From JAKAAZ01 sp963817855 (GTDB taxonomy: Bacteria > Acidobacteriota > Terriglobia > Terriglobales > Acidobacteriaceae), in NCBI GenBank assembly GCA_963817855.1, contig CAWFQA010000003.1, positions 124,001-188,000 on the forward strand: a stretch of DNA of 64,000 bases. The letters run 5' to 3'. How positions within the stretch are numbered: position 1 is the stretch's first letter; each line of letters begins with the position of its first letter. The notes below the pieces were generated by a model that saw only the letters and a list, made by a program, of their open reading frames with translations, was not told the origin of the DNA and ran no database searches. Shown piece after piece: positions 47,431 through 56,050 of the stretch. The translations under genes were made by a program, and so were the position numbers.

Positions 47431-48963
47431 ATGTCGAATTCAACCCAACTTCCGGCGACGCTCGGTGAGTTGCGGCGCAGCCCTCATTTCTCCGAAGCGC
47501 GGCTGGCGCGACGCACCGTAAAGGATGAGATGCGCGAGCACCTCATCGAACGTCTGCGCGCGAAAGATACGCTGTTCCCGGGTATCGTCGGTTATGACGA
47601 TACCGTAATACCCCAGATTGTGAATGCCGTGCTGTCGCGCCATAACTTCATCCTGCTGGGTCTGCGCGGGCAGGCGAAGAGCCGCATCCTGCGCGCGCTC
47701 ACGGCACTGCTCGACGAAACCATCCCGTACATCGCCGGCTGCGAAATTCGCGACAATCCCTATGCGCCCTTGTGCCGCGCCTGCAAAGATCGCCTGGCGG
47801 AACATGGCGACTCGACGGCCATCGCATGGCTGCCCCGCGATCAGCGGTACGTGGAGAAGCTGGCCACCCCCGATGTCACGGTCGCGGATCTGATCGGCGA
47901 TCTCGACCCCATTAAAGCGGCGCGCAGTGGACAACAGTTATCGAGCGAGATGAACATCCACTACGGCCTGCTGCCGCGCGCCAATCGCGGTATCTTCGCG
48001 CTCAACGAGTTGCCTGACCTGGCCGGAAAGATTCAGGTCGCTTTGTTCAACATCATGCAGGAAGGCGATGTGCAGATCAAAGGCCATCCCGTCCGCCTGG
48101 CCCTCGATGTAGCGCTCATCTTCAGTGCCAACCCGGAGGATTACACGGCACGCGGCAAGATCGTCACGCCGTTGAAGGACCGCATCGGCTCGGAGATCCG
48201 CACCCACTATCCGCTCACGCTGGTCGAAGGCATTGCCATCACCGACCAGGAAGCCTGGACCGAACGCGGCCTGATGAAGACCGAGATTCCCGGTTATATT
48301 CGCTCCATCGTTGAACAGATCGCTTTCACTGCGCGCGAGGATAAGAAAGTCGATCGCCGCAGCGGCGTCAGTCAGCGGCTGCCCATCAGCACAATGGAAC
48401 TGGTCGTCTCCAACGCCGAACGTCGCGCCATTCTGCATGGCGAAGCGCTCGCGGTCCCCCGCGCCGGCGATCTCTACAGCGCGCTTCCTGGCATCACTGG
48501 AAAAATTGAGCTGGAATACGAGGGCGAGATGCGCGGGCCGGAGACGGTGGTGCGTGAGATTGTCCGGCAGTCCATCGCCCAGGTATTCGATCAGTATTTT
48601 GGCGCCACCAACACCCAGCAGATTGAGCAGTGGTTCAATCTCGGCGGCAACATTAAAGTGCAGGATGACCAGCCGGCCGCGGAGATGCTGAGTGAGCTGA
48701 ATCAGATTCAGGGATTGGTGGAAACGCTGGCGCCCCTTGGAATTCGAGCCAAGGACGCTCCTGCGCGCATTGTATCGGCGGCGGAATTTCTACTGGAAGG
48801 CATGGTGGCCCATCGTCGTATCAGCCGCAATGAAGAGCGCGGCTTTATTGCTCCCGAGCGTCCTTATCCCGGCGAACGCACGGAACGTGGAGGAGAGCGA
48901 TCCCGCGGAGAACGCGATCCCGACGACTTGATCGGAAAGCGAGGACGAAAGGTCTACAACTAA
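47431..48963 (+). CDS. MoxR/magnesium-chelatase-type AAA ATPase
   Basis: 510 residues. AAA+ protein paired with a VWA protein downstream. Walker A is GLRGQAKS (77-84). The sensor/Walker B region reads GIFALNELPDLAGKIQVALF, with Asn-Glu in place of Asp-Glu. Later parts include SANPEDYTARGKIVTPLKDR (sensor 1) and VSQRLPISTMELVVSNAERR. A Cys cluster C104, C115, C118 (GCEIRDNP, LCRACKD) may bind a metal. The C-terminus is Glu/Arg-rich (ERTERGGERSRGERDPDDL). The GGGGGACAGGA site precedes the ATG. Likely a chaperone for assembly of a metal or protein complex. Confidence 0.88.
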   Translation: MSNSTQLPATLGELRRSPHFSEARLARRTVKDEMREHLIERLRAKDTLFPGIVGYDDTVIPQIVNAVLSRHNFILLGLRGQAKSRILRALTALLDETIPYIAGCEIRDNPYAPLCRACKDRLAEHGDSTAIAWLPRDQRYVEKLATPDVTVADLIGDLDPIKAARSGQQLSSEMNIHYGLLPRANRGIFALNELPDLAGKIQVALFNIMQEGDVQIKGHPVRLALDVALIFSANPEDYTARGKIVTPLKDRIGSEIRTHYPLTLVEGIAITDQEAWTERGLMKTEIPGYIRSIVEQIAFTAREDKKVDRRSGVSQRLPISTMELVVSNAERRAILHGEALAVPRAGDLYSALPGITGKIELEYEGEMRGPETVVREIVRQSIAQVFDQYFGATNTQQIEQWFNLGGNIKVQDDQPAAEMLSELNQIQGLVETLAPLGIRAKDAPARIVSAAEFLLEGMVAHRRISRNEERGFIAPERPYPGERTERGGERSRGERDPDDLIGKRGRKVYN

Positions 48964-48993
48964 GCTCAGCTGACGACGTTGTAAAGGTAAACA

Positions 48994-50247
48994 ATGAAGC
49001 GGGTTCGATACAGCAAATACACGGGCAACCTGGCCGACGAGTTGGAGATGGAGTCGCTGCTGGAGGCGCTGTCGGATTTCCTGCTGGATTCCGGCTTTCA
49101 ATCTCCCTTCAGCCGTTTTCAGGAGCTGCGCGGCGATCAGACGCTCGACAACCTCCGGGAAGCCATGCGGCAGGCGCTGGAGTATGGCGATCTGTTCGAC
49201 GAGACCATACAGGAGAAAATTGACCAGCTCACAGGCGACGGCGAGCTCGAAAAGCTGATCGAGCAATTGCTGGATCGCATGGAACAGGAAAACTATGTCC
49301 AGTTCGATCGTGGCCAGCCGCAAACGCCGCAGCCCGGCAGCCTCTCCCCGGCCACCGGAGAAACCACGGCCGACCCGCCCGAAGTGCGATTCCAGGTCAC
49401 CGACAAGGGCCTCGATTTTCTCGGCTACAAAACTTTACGCGATCTGCTCGGCTCGCTCGGCAAGTCCTCCTTCGGACGCCACGACACCCGTGAGCTTTCC
49501 ACCGGCGTCGAGCTCAGCGGCGGCTCGCGCCCGTACGAATTCGGAGACACATTGAATCTCGACGCGACCGCCACCCTCAGCGCGGCACTGGCGCGCGAGG
49601 GCCTTACGCTGCCGCTGAACCTGGAATACAGCGACCTGCACGTGCATCAGTCGGAGTATCAAAGCTCCTGCGCCACGGTCATGATGCTGGACTGTTCCCA
49701 CTCCATGATCTTGTACGGAGAGGACCGCTTCACTCCCGCCAAGCGCGTGGCCATGGCACTGTCGCACCTGGTGCGCACGCAATATCCGGGCGACACACTG
49801 TCGCTGGTGCTGTTCCACGACTCCGCCGAGGAGCTGCCGCTATCGCAACTGGCGCGCGCCCAGGTCGGCCCCTACTACACCAATACCCGCGAGGGCCTGC
49901 GCTTATCGCAGCGCATCCTGGCCCGCCAGCGCAAAGATATGAAGCAGATTGTCATGATTACCGACGGCAAGCCTTCGGCATTGACGCTGCCCGATGGACG
50001 CATCTACAAAAGCGCCTTCGGTCTGGACCCGCTGGTCGTCCACGAAACCCTGGAAGAAGTCGCCCGCTGCAAGCGTTCCGGCGTCATGATCAACACCTTC
50101 ATGCTGGCCTCCGATCCCGGGCTGGTGCAGTTTGTGCAGCGTGTGTCGGCCATGTGCAAGGGCAAGGCCTATTTCACCACCCCAGAAAATCTCGGCCAGT
50201 ACCTGCTGATGGATTTTCTCTCCCGCAAGATGAAAACGATCCATTAG
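48994..50247 (+). CDS. VWA-domain protein, partner of the AAA ATPase
   Basis: 417 residues. The N-terminal half is helical and Glu-rich (ESLLEALSDFLLDSGFQSPF, IEQLLDRMEQENYVQF). The VWA domain spans about 225-400, with the metal-binding DxSxS at D233-S235-S237 (MLDCSHSM), then RVAMALSHLVRTQYPGDTLS and MKQIVMITDGKPSALTLPDG. The final part, about 370-417, is helical. It starts 30 bases after the AAA gene and continues its operon. Such AAA-VWA pairs usually load or assemble a partner enzyme; no client is apparent nearby. Confidence 0.9.
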   Translation: MKRVRYSKYTGNLADELEMESLLEALSDFLLDSGFQSPFSRFQELRGDQTLDNLREAMRQALEYGDLFDETIQEKIDQLTGDGELEKLIEQLLDRMEQENYVQFDRGQPQTPQPGSLSPATGETTADPPEVRFQVTDKGLDFLGYKTLRDLLGSLGKSSFGRHDTRELSTGVELSGGSRPYEFGDTLNLDATATLSAALAREGLTLPLNLEYSDLHVHQSEYQSSCATVMMLDCSHSMILYGEDRFTPAKRVAMALSHLVRTQYPGDTLSLVLFHDSAEELPLSQLARAQVGPYYTNTREGLRLSQRILARQRKDMKQIVMITDGKPSALTLPDGRIYKSAFGLDPLVVHETLEEVARCKRSGVMINTFMLASDPGLVQFVQRVSAMCKGKAYFTTPENLGQYLLMDFLSRKMKTIH

Positions 50248-50345
50248 AAGCTGCCTCGATCTGTTCGCGTCTTGATCGACGCAAAGTTGCGCCGGAACTG
50301 AATCCATCTATATACAAATTTGGAGAACGATGGAGATTGGGTGAA

Positions 50346-50999
50346 ATGGAACACAGCTTCGGATTAGATATCCCCCTCACGCTGGAAGAAGTATGCATCC
50401 CTAAGCGCACGGCACTCATTGTGTACGACATGCAGGTCGGTGTGGTCCGCCAGATACCCGATAGCGCAGGGGTTATACGCCAGGTGGGTAAGGTTATTGA
50501 AGGCGCGCGCGCAGCCGGAGTCCGGATCTTCTACACCCGCCATATGTCGCTGCCTAATGAGCTGGCCGGCGTCACGCAATTGCAGACCGCGATGGCGTGG
50601 CAACGAGTTGGCAGCGTTTCAGAGGTAAAACCATGGTTCCTCCGCGATTCGCCTGGATTTCAGATTGTGCCGGAACTTTCGCCCCTTTCAAGCGAGGCGA
50701 TCTTCGACAAGATCGCGATGTCGGCGTTCGTCGGCACGCCGCTCGATATTGCTCTTCGCGATTGCGGAATTTCGAGCTTCGCGATCGTTGGGGTTGCGCT
50801 TGAAGTCGGCATTGAACCGACTGTACGCCATGCAACCGACCTGGGCTACATCCCCATCGTTGTTGTCGATGCATGTGGCGGACGCGACCATGCGGCACAG
50901 CAGCGCGCCCTGGAAGGGTTCGCTTTCGCCGGTGGCTCCTTCCAAACCAACACCGCAACCATCTGCGAACTCTTCGCAAGAGCCGGAACAACGCTGTAA
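50346..50999 (+). CDS. Isochorismatase-fold protein lacking the usual catalytic Cys
   Basis: 217 residues from ATG 50346 (GGAG 10 bases before). Cysteine-hydrolase/isochorismatase fold. Asp (D28 in VYDMQVGVV) and Lys (K122 in FDKIAMSAF) of the catalytic triad are present. The Cys position in the family pattern VGVAxxxC is Gly155 (VGVALEVGIEPTVRHA). That change fits the isochorismatase branch, which acts without a thiol, rather than amide hydrolases. No enterobactin or phenazine genes are near, so substrate is not known. Confidence 0.8.
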   Translation: MEHSFGLDIPLTLEEVCIPKRTALIVYDMQVGVVRQIPDSAGVIRQVGKVIEGARAAGVRIFYTRHMSLPNELAGVTQLQTAMAWQRVGSVSEVKPWFLRDSPGFQIVPELSPLSSEAIFDKIAMSAFVGTPLDIALRDCGISSFAIVGVALEVGIEPTVRHATDLGYIPIVVVDACGGRDHAAQQRALEGFAFAGGSFQTNTATICELFARAGTTL

Positions 51000-51010
51000 A
51001 CTGACCGGCA

Positions 51011-51639
51011 ATGATGAGTGAGGGCTTAAGCAAGGGTCGGTTCGAGGCGTTCAGCGATGGCGTTTTCGCAATTGCAATCACGCTCCTGGTCCTGCAAATT
51101 CATCTGCCGAACGAATTAACCCTCTCCAACGCACAGATGCTGCAATATCTTGGCCGGTTGTGGCCGCAGCTTTTGATCTATGTCACCAGCTTCGCCACGG
51201 TGGGCATTGTCTGGCTCAGTCATCACAGCACGTTCACCCACATCAAAAGAATCGATCGGGCGACCCTGATCCTGAATTTGCTCTTGCTGCTGATTGTCTG
51301 CTTTGTGCCTTTTCCGACGGCGCTGGTCGCGAAGTACGGACCTCTGCCGTCTTCCACCGCATTTTACGGAGCGACGTTGACCCTGATGGGCATCAGCTAC
51401 GGAAGGCTGTGGCTGCACGCCATGCGCCAGGCACGGCAGTCCGGTCAGTTTCCGCCGCAACTCAACGCGACGACTGTTTACAAGGCATGGGCGGGACTGT
51501 GATCTATTTTGTCGCCACGCTGGTGGCATTTGTCGCGCCGAAGATCAGCGTCCTGATGTTCATCGCGGTCGCTTTGTATTATCTGATACCGGGCCGCGTG
51601 GGAGTTTCCGTTTCCGCCGAAACGACGGAGGAACTGTAA
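51011..51639 (+). CDS. TMEM175-type potassium channel protein, frameshifted in this sequence
   Basis: TMEM175/DUF1211 family; membrane potassium channel. The signature RFEAFSDGVFAIAITLLVLQ at the N-terminus is unmistakable, followed by membrane helices about 40-60, 80-110 and 115-140. The frame ends early at 51502 (AWAGL), but the next frame continues as TVIYFVATLVAFVAPKISVL and IAVALYYLIPGRV to 51639. Adding one base near 51488 restores a 209-residue chain. The site GGCGGGACTG contains a short G-run, so a read error is credible. It starts 11 bases after the isochorismatase-fold gene. Confidence 0.85.
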
Positions 51640-51699
51640 AAGGCGCTGCGCGCGGGAACGCTCCGGACAGTTACTCAGTCACGTTGGTTGGGCAAGCTC

Positions 51700-52209
51700 C
51701 TAACTCAGCGCCACCGGCGGCGTCCGCAGTTGCTTCCGCAGCACCCCCGCCAGCTCAACAGCCTGCCGCAATTTGACCACCGTCGCCGGTGCAAGCGTCG
51801 GATCTTCCAACGCCAGCTGGGTCTGCAGCAGCAGTCCGGTCAGGGTGGTATTCATTTCGCCTTCCATGATCTGCGCCGCAGCCCGCATGGCCAAAGAAAG
51901 TTCTCGTTCGCGCCGCTGCAGGGCGGCTCGCACTTCACGCAAGACCCGATTGCATCCGGAAATGCCAAGATTCACCTGGATCGGCACCGCCAGGCCGGCC
52001 TGTTGCCACAACACCTCCGCGCCCGCCGGATCGGCCTCCACCAGGCTTTCGTCCAGCACCATTACCGCGTATTCTCCGCGTCGCAGCGCCGCCAGCGCAG
52101 TGCGGCGGTTCTCCGCCACCTCAACGATCAGTCCCAACTGGCGTCCAACGGCAGCGGCACAGTTTTCGGCTCCAGACATGGTGGTCACCAACAAGACAGC
52201 TTGCGACAT
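51700..52209 (-). CDS. Receiver-like protein with His-less DHp-like tail
   Basis: 169 residues. The N-terminal half (1-90) resembles a response-regulator receiver: AVLLVTTMSGAENC, ALAALRRGEYAVMVLDESLV with Asp53 at the phosphorylation position. The acidic pair at the start of the fold and the conserved Lys are missing. The C-terminal half (about 95-160) looks like a histidine-kinase dimerisation helix pair, MNTTLTGLLLQTQLALED then VVKLRQAVELAGVLRKQL. In the usual HELxxPLTxIL motif the His would be just before MNTTLT; here it is Glu. A strong AAGGAGGAATCCC site precedes the ATG. It follows the NtrC-type regulator by 73 bases. Confidence 0.6.
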   Translation of the reverse strand: MSQAVLLVTTMSGAENCAAAVGRQLGLIVEVAENRRTALAALRRGEYAVMVLDESLVEADPAGAEVLWQQAGLAVPIQVNLGISGCNRVLREVRAALQRRERELSLAMRAAAQIMEGEMNTTLTGLLLQTQLALEDPTLAPATVVKLRQAVELAGVLRKQLRTPPVALS

Positions 52210-52282
52210 GGGATTCCTCCTTCAGGGATTCCGTTTGCGTTTGGATGGGATGGAAAACAGGACGGCAGCTGCCCCGCGCGTT

Positions 52283-53734
52283 CTATATTTCCGGCTCGTC
52301 CGAGATACCGTATTCCTTCAGCTTGCGATAGAGCGTCGTCTTGCCGATTCCCAGCAGTCGCGCCGCCGTCAGCTTGTCTCCGTTCAGCTGTCGCAGCGTG
52401 TTCAGGATGGCTTGTTTCTCCATCTCCGCAATGGTCAGGATGCTGGCGTCCATCTTGTCCGGCTCCTCGTCCGCTGGCTCGGCGGCGGCTTGCCACTGCA
52501 GGCGATATTCCTGCAACTGCGTCGGCATATCCCCCAGGTGCAACACCGGTCCGGAAGAAAGCGCGCAGGCGCGCTCAATCGTGTTTTCCAGTTCACGCAC
52601 GTTGCCCGGCCAGTCGTAGCTGCCCAGCACGCGCAGCACGTCGTCGCTCAGGGTGTAGGACACTCCGGTCTCGCGGCGGCGCCGTTCCAGAAAATGGGCT
52701 GCCAGCAATGCAATGTCGGCGCGCCGTTCGCGCAGCGAGGGCACCTTCACGTTGACCACGTTGAGACGGAAGAACAGGTCCTTGCGGAATTTTCCCTGCT
52801 CCACCATGGACACCAGGTCGCGATTCGTGGCCGCCAGGATGCGCACGTGGATCGGAATTCTCTGGTTCGATCCAATGGGGCGAATTTCTTTTTCCTGCAG
52901 CGCCCGCAACAGCTTCGCCTGCAGATCGAGCGGCAACTCGCCAATCTCATCCAGAAAGACCGTGCCCCCCTCGGCGGTGGCCAGCAGACCTTCCTTGGAA
53001 CGGTTGGCTCCGGTGAAGGCCCCTTTCACGTAGCCGAACAATTCGCTTTCAATCAGCGTGGGAACCAGCGATCCGCAGTCCACCGGAATAAATGGGTGGG
53101 TGGCGTTGGGCCCGTTGTAGTGGATTGTCCGCGCCACCACTTCCTTGCCGGTTCCGCTCTCCCCCAGGATCAGCACCGGATGCGTGGTGTGCGCCACCTT
53201 CGACAGGATGCGATAGACCCGTTCCATTTCCGGACTGCGGCCGATCAGGGTGCCGAAGCCATCGGAAGTGCGAAGTTTTTCGCGCAAGCGGCGGCTCTCG
53301 GTATCGAAGTGACGCCGTTCCGAGGCGCGCTCCAGCACATCCGACAATTCATCCATGGTGAAGGGTTTGGTCAGGTACTCACTGGCCCCGGTGCGCATGG
53401 CCTCGACCGCGGAGGACACCGTGGCATAGGCGGTCATCACCACCACCACTGTTTCCGGGTAAACGGTGCGAATTTCTTCCACCAGCGGCAGTCCGCCGCC
53501 TCCCGGCAGTTTCAGGTCCAGCAGTATGATGTCCGCCATGTGCGCCTTCAGCGCGGCGCGAGCACCGTTGACATCCTCTACATTGGAAACGGCGAAACCA
53601 AGGTTGCGCGCAATGTCGGAGACAGCGGTGCGGATGGCGGCATCGTCATCGACTACCAGCACGTGCATCATGCTGGCTCGCTCCAGAGGGGGGATTTGAG
53701 ACGTGGGGGTAAACATTTGCGTTGTAGTTAGCAT
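52283..53734 (-). CDS. NtrC-family sigma-54-dependent response regulator
   Basis: 483 residues from ATG 53734, or about 462 from ATG 53671, which begins MMHVLVVDDD. Receiver domain with phosphorylation Asp in IILLDLKLPG; sigma-54 activator domain with Walker A GESGTGKE, the sigma-54 contact GAFTGA (GYVKGAFTGANRS), Walker B GGTVFLDEIGEL and SRDLFFRLNVVNVKVPSLRE-type sensor region; C-terminal helix-turn-helix (KLTAARLLGIGKTTLYRKLK). The first seven bases overlap the end of the kinase gene, so the two are coupled. Targets unknown. Confidence 0.95.
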   Translation of the reverse strand: MLTTTQMFTPTSQIPPLERASMMHVLVVDDDAAIRTAVSDIARNLGFAVSNVEDVNGARAALKAHMADIILLDLKLPGGGGLPLVEEIRTVYPETVVVVMTAYATVSSAVEAMRTGASEYLTKPFTMDELSDVLERASERRHFDTESRRLREKLRTSDGFGTLIGRSPEMERVYRILSKVAHTTHPVLILGESGTGKEVVARTIHYNGPNATHPFIPVDCGSLVPTLIESELFGYVKGAFTGANRSKEGLLATAEGGTVFLDEIGELPLDLQAKLLRALQEKEIRPIGSNQRIPIHVRILAATNRDLVSMVEQGKFRKDLFFRLNVVNVKVPSLRERRADIALLAAHFLERRRRETGVSYTLSDDVLRVLGSYDWPGNVRELENTIERACALSSGPVLHLGDMPTQLQEYRLQWQAAAEPADEEPDKMDASILTIAEMEKQAILNTLRQLNGDKLTAARLLGIGKTTLYRKLKEYGISDEPEI

Positions 53735-54660
53735 GGTACGCGGGTTCCTTTCTGATGTACGCCAAAATTGTTGGTTTGCCCGGTACCGGCGGATGTCTGG
53801 GTCGCACCGCTCGCAGCGGATGCCTCGTCTCTCGCCTCCACAAGTGGCTGCCGAGGGGTTGCCGGAGCCAGTTGTATGGGAAACTCAAGCGTGAAGCAGG
53901 ACCCCTGTCCGATGCGGGACCGAACCCGCACCGAGCCGCCGGCGGCAAGCGTTAATTCCTGCACGATGGCCAGCCCGTACCCGCGTCCGGCTTGCTTAGA
54001 TTGCGAGCTCGACTTCGTAGAGAATCCGGACTCGAAGATGTGGGGCAGCATGTCAGCGGCGATACCGCGGCCCGTGTCCGATACGCGCAGCACCAGCGGC
54101 CTCCGCTGCGACGCATCTCCGTATTCAAGCTCGATGGTCAACTGGCCGCCGCGGGGCATCGCGTCGATGGCGTTGCGCACCAGGTTCAGCAGGATGCGAT
54201 CGAATTCCGCTTCCGGCAACGCCGTGGTCTGCGCGCGCGCCGCAATTCTACTTTCTACTCGGATCGTGCTCCCTGCCATCTGCCGGAACAGCGGCTCTCT
54301 TTTTTCAATGACGGCCGCGAGGTCCAGCGTGTTGGGCCCGGCGGATGCCGCTCGTGCGGGGGAGAATTCCCGCGTCGCTGCGATCTGCGCGGAATCGAGC
54401 AGCGAGGTGACCAGTCCCTGTCCGCGCTCCACCGCATTCGAAAGTCCGTCCATCCAGGTGCGTCCATGGCCCGCCACCGCACCGGAGCTGCGTAGCAGGT
54501 CGCAGTAAACCTGCAGCACCGTCAGCCAGTTGCGCGCATCGTGCGCCAGGTGGTTGGCGGCCACCGCTCGCTGTTCTTCCGGCGTGCCGGTGGACGTGCC
54601 GGTGGAAAGACCGGCGGCATCGGGATGGCTTGACTGTTGCTGCTGGAACGCTGCGGCCAT
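53728..54660 (-). CDS. Soluble sensor histidine kinase
   Basis: 310 residues from ATG 54660 (GGAG 12 bases before). The phosphoacceptor box is NHLAHDARNWLTVLQVY (His within HDARN). The ATPase domain has the N-box RILLNLVRNAIDAMPRGGQL, DTGRGIAADMLPHIFESGFS and the G2 box GRGYGLAIVQELTLAAGG. No membrane helix and no recognisable sensor domain are present; only about 35 low-complexity residues (Gln/Ser/Gly/Thr) precede the kinase core. Input must come from a partner or from the cytoplasm. It overlaps the regulator gene by seven bases. Confidence 0.92.
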   Translation of the reverse strand: MAAAFQQQQSSHPDAAGLSTGTSTGTPEEQRAVAANHLAHDARNWLTVLQVYCDLLRSSGAVAGHGRTWMDGLSNAVERGQGLVTSLLDSAQIAATREFSPARAASAGPNTLDLAAVIEKREPLFRQMAGSTIRVESRIAARAQTTALPEAEFDRILLNLVRNAIDAMPRGGQLTIELEYGDASQRRPLVLRVSDTGRGIAADMLPHIFESGFSTKSSSQSKQAGRGYGLAIVQELTLAAGGSVRVRSRIGQGSCFTLEFPIQLAPATPRQPLVEARDEASAASGATQTSAGTGQTNNFGVHQKGTRVPC

Positions 54661-55151
54661 GACGTGATCTCCAATCCTGTAAACTCGGCAGGAATCCTGC
54701 GAATTCTTCCCGGCTCTCCGGGTCGGAACCCTCTGCCTGTCCAACTCGCTTCTCGGCCACGATTGGGAGCTTCAAAAGTTCTCGAGAGTGCCTTTTCCGC
54801 GTTGCGGCTCTCAGCACGTTCGGTTTTCATTCGCTCCTGCCCTACTCCTTATCACGTTGCGTGCCAAACTGGTCCTCCTTCCCTAACCTTACGAATTCAA
54901 GGGACTTATCTGGAACAGCCGTCCCCGCGTCCCATTACCAAAGGAACCCGTCCGTTTCAAAATGAAATTCCCCATTCCGAGCCCTTCCCTCGTAAGCCAT
55001 GGCAATCAAACAACTTCCTGCGAATTCCCGAATTGAACCCGGTTCAAACCGGGTTCCCACTCCGGGACTCTCCCGCAAAACTCCTCCTGGCGTCCCATTT
55101 TGGCGTCCCCGCCAGCGCGATTCTCGCGGCAATCGTTACAATGGATTCCAC
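54661..55151. other. Divergent intergenic region with 10-base palindrome
   Basis: 491 bases between the kinase gene and rph. It contains a palindrome at 55034-55055 (listed separately). I found no credible coding frame and no clear sigma-54 or sigma-70 site. Confidence 0.45.
55034..55055. repeat. Perfect inverted repeat upstream of rph
   Basis: GAACCCGGTT-CA-AACCGGGTTC: two 10-base arms with a two-base centre, about 100 bases before the rph start. Shape fits an operator for a dimeric regulator; it lacks a T-run. Confidence 0.6.
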
Positions 55152-55898
55152 ATGTCTGCTCCCGTTCACCCCTACTTCCGGCCCGAAGGCCGAGCCACCG
55201 ATGCGCTCCGTCCGCTTCGCCTCACCCTGGATTTTGTGCCCACCGCCGAAGGCTCGGTGCTCATCGAACTGGGACATACCCGCGTGCTCTGCAACGCCAC
55301 TGTCGAAAATGGGGTGCCCGGCTGGCTGCGGAACCGCGGCCAGGGCTGGGTCACGGCCGAATACGGCATGCTCCCGCGCGCCACTCTGACTCGTACTCCG
55401 CGGGAAAGCGAACGCGGCAAAGTGGGCGGCCGCACCCACGAGATTCAACGCCTGATCGGCCGCAGCCTGCGCGCTGCCGTGGATTTGAAAGCGCTGGGCG
55501 AACGCACCATCATCCTCGACTGCGACGTCCTGCAGGCCGACGGAGGCACCCGCACCGCCGCCATCACCGGCGCGGCCGTGGCGCTGCAACTCGCCATCGA
55601 TCGTCTGGTCGCCGCCAAGACCCTGGCGGCCTCGCCCATCCGGCACCTCACCGCCGCCATCAGCGTGGGTGTGGTCGACGGCACGCCGCTGCTCGACCTG
55701 GCCTATGAAGAAGACGCCCGCGCCGATGTGGACATGAACGTGGTGATGACCAGCGCCGGGGAGTTTGTCGAGGTGCAGGCCACCGCGGAACACAACACCT
55801 TCTCCCGCGACCAGCATTTGGCGCTGCTCGACCTGGCGGCACGCGGCACCCGGGAACTCGTCCAGGCGCAGCAGGCCGTGCTCACGCCTCGGTCGTAA
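55152..55898 (+). CDS. rph: Ribonuclease PH
   Basis: 248 residues from ATG 55152. 3' to 5' phosphorolytic trimming of tRNA precursors. Marks: EGRATDALRPLRLTLDFVPT, GSVLIELGHTRVLCNATVEN, GWVTAEYGMLPRATLTRTPR, DCDVLQADGGTRTAAITGA and LDLAYEEDARADVDMNVVMT. The upstream frame is open to 54999 but carries a low-quality Pro/Arg/Ser leader that I do not believe. No good ribosome site is seen. It stands alone, divergent from the kinase gene. Confidence 0.95.
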   Translation: MSAPVHPYFRPEGRATDALRPLRLTLDFVPTAEGSVLIELGHTRVLCNATVENGVPGWLRNRGQGWVTAEYGMLPRATLTRTPRESERGKVGGRTHEIQRLIGRSLRAAVDLKALGERTIILDCDVLQADGGTRTAAITGAAVALQLAIDRLVAAKTLAASPIRHLTAAISVGVVDGTPLLDLAYEEDARADVDMNVVMTSAGEFVEVQATAEHNTFSRDQHLALLDLAARGTRELVQAQQAVLTPRS

Positions 55899-56050
55899 CG
55901 ATGACGCCCGTCACCGCTTCCCTTTCCGCCGCCAGCGTAAAATGAAAAGGATGGCATGGAAGGGATCATCCTCAGAAGTGTGAACCTGGCCTTTCAGGGC
56001 CGCAACAATCACAGACCCCTACAAGACAAAAAACCAAGGAGTGTACGACG

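Noticed and set aside
51773..53731. 652-codon plus-strand frame
   Set aside because: Antisense of the NtrC-type regulator; no motifs of its own.
54850..54866. Possible sigma-54 promoter (TTTGGCACGCAACGTGAT on the minus strand) before the kinase gene
   Set aside because: The -24 part fits but GTGAT stands where TTGCA/T is needed at -12.
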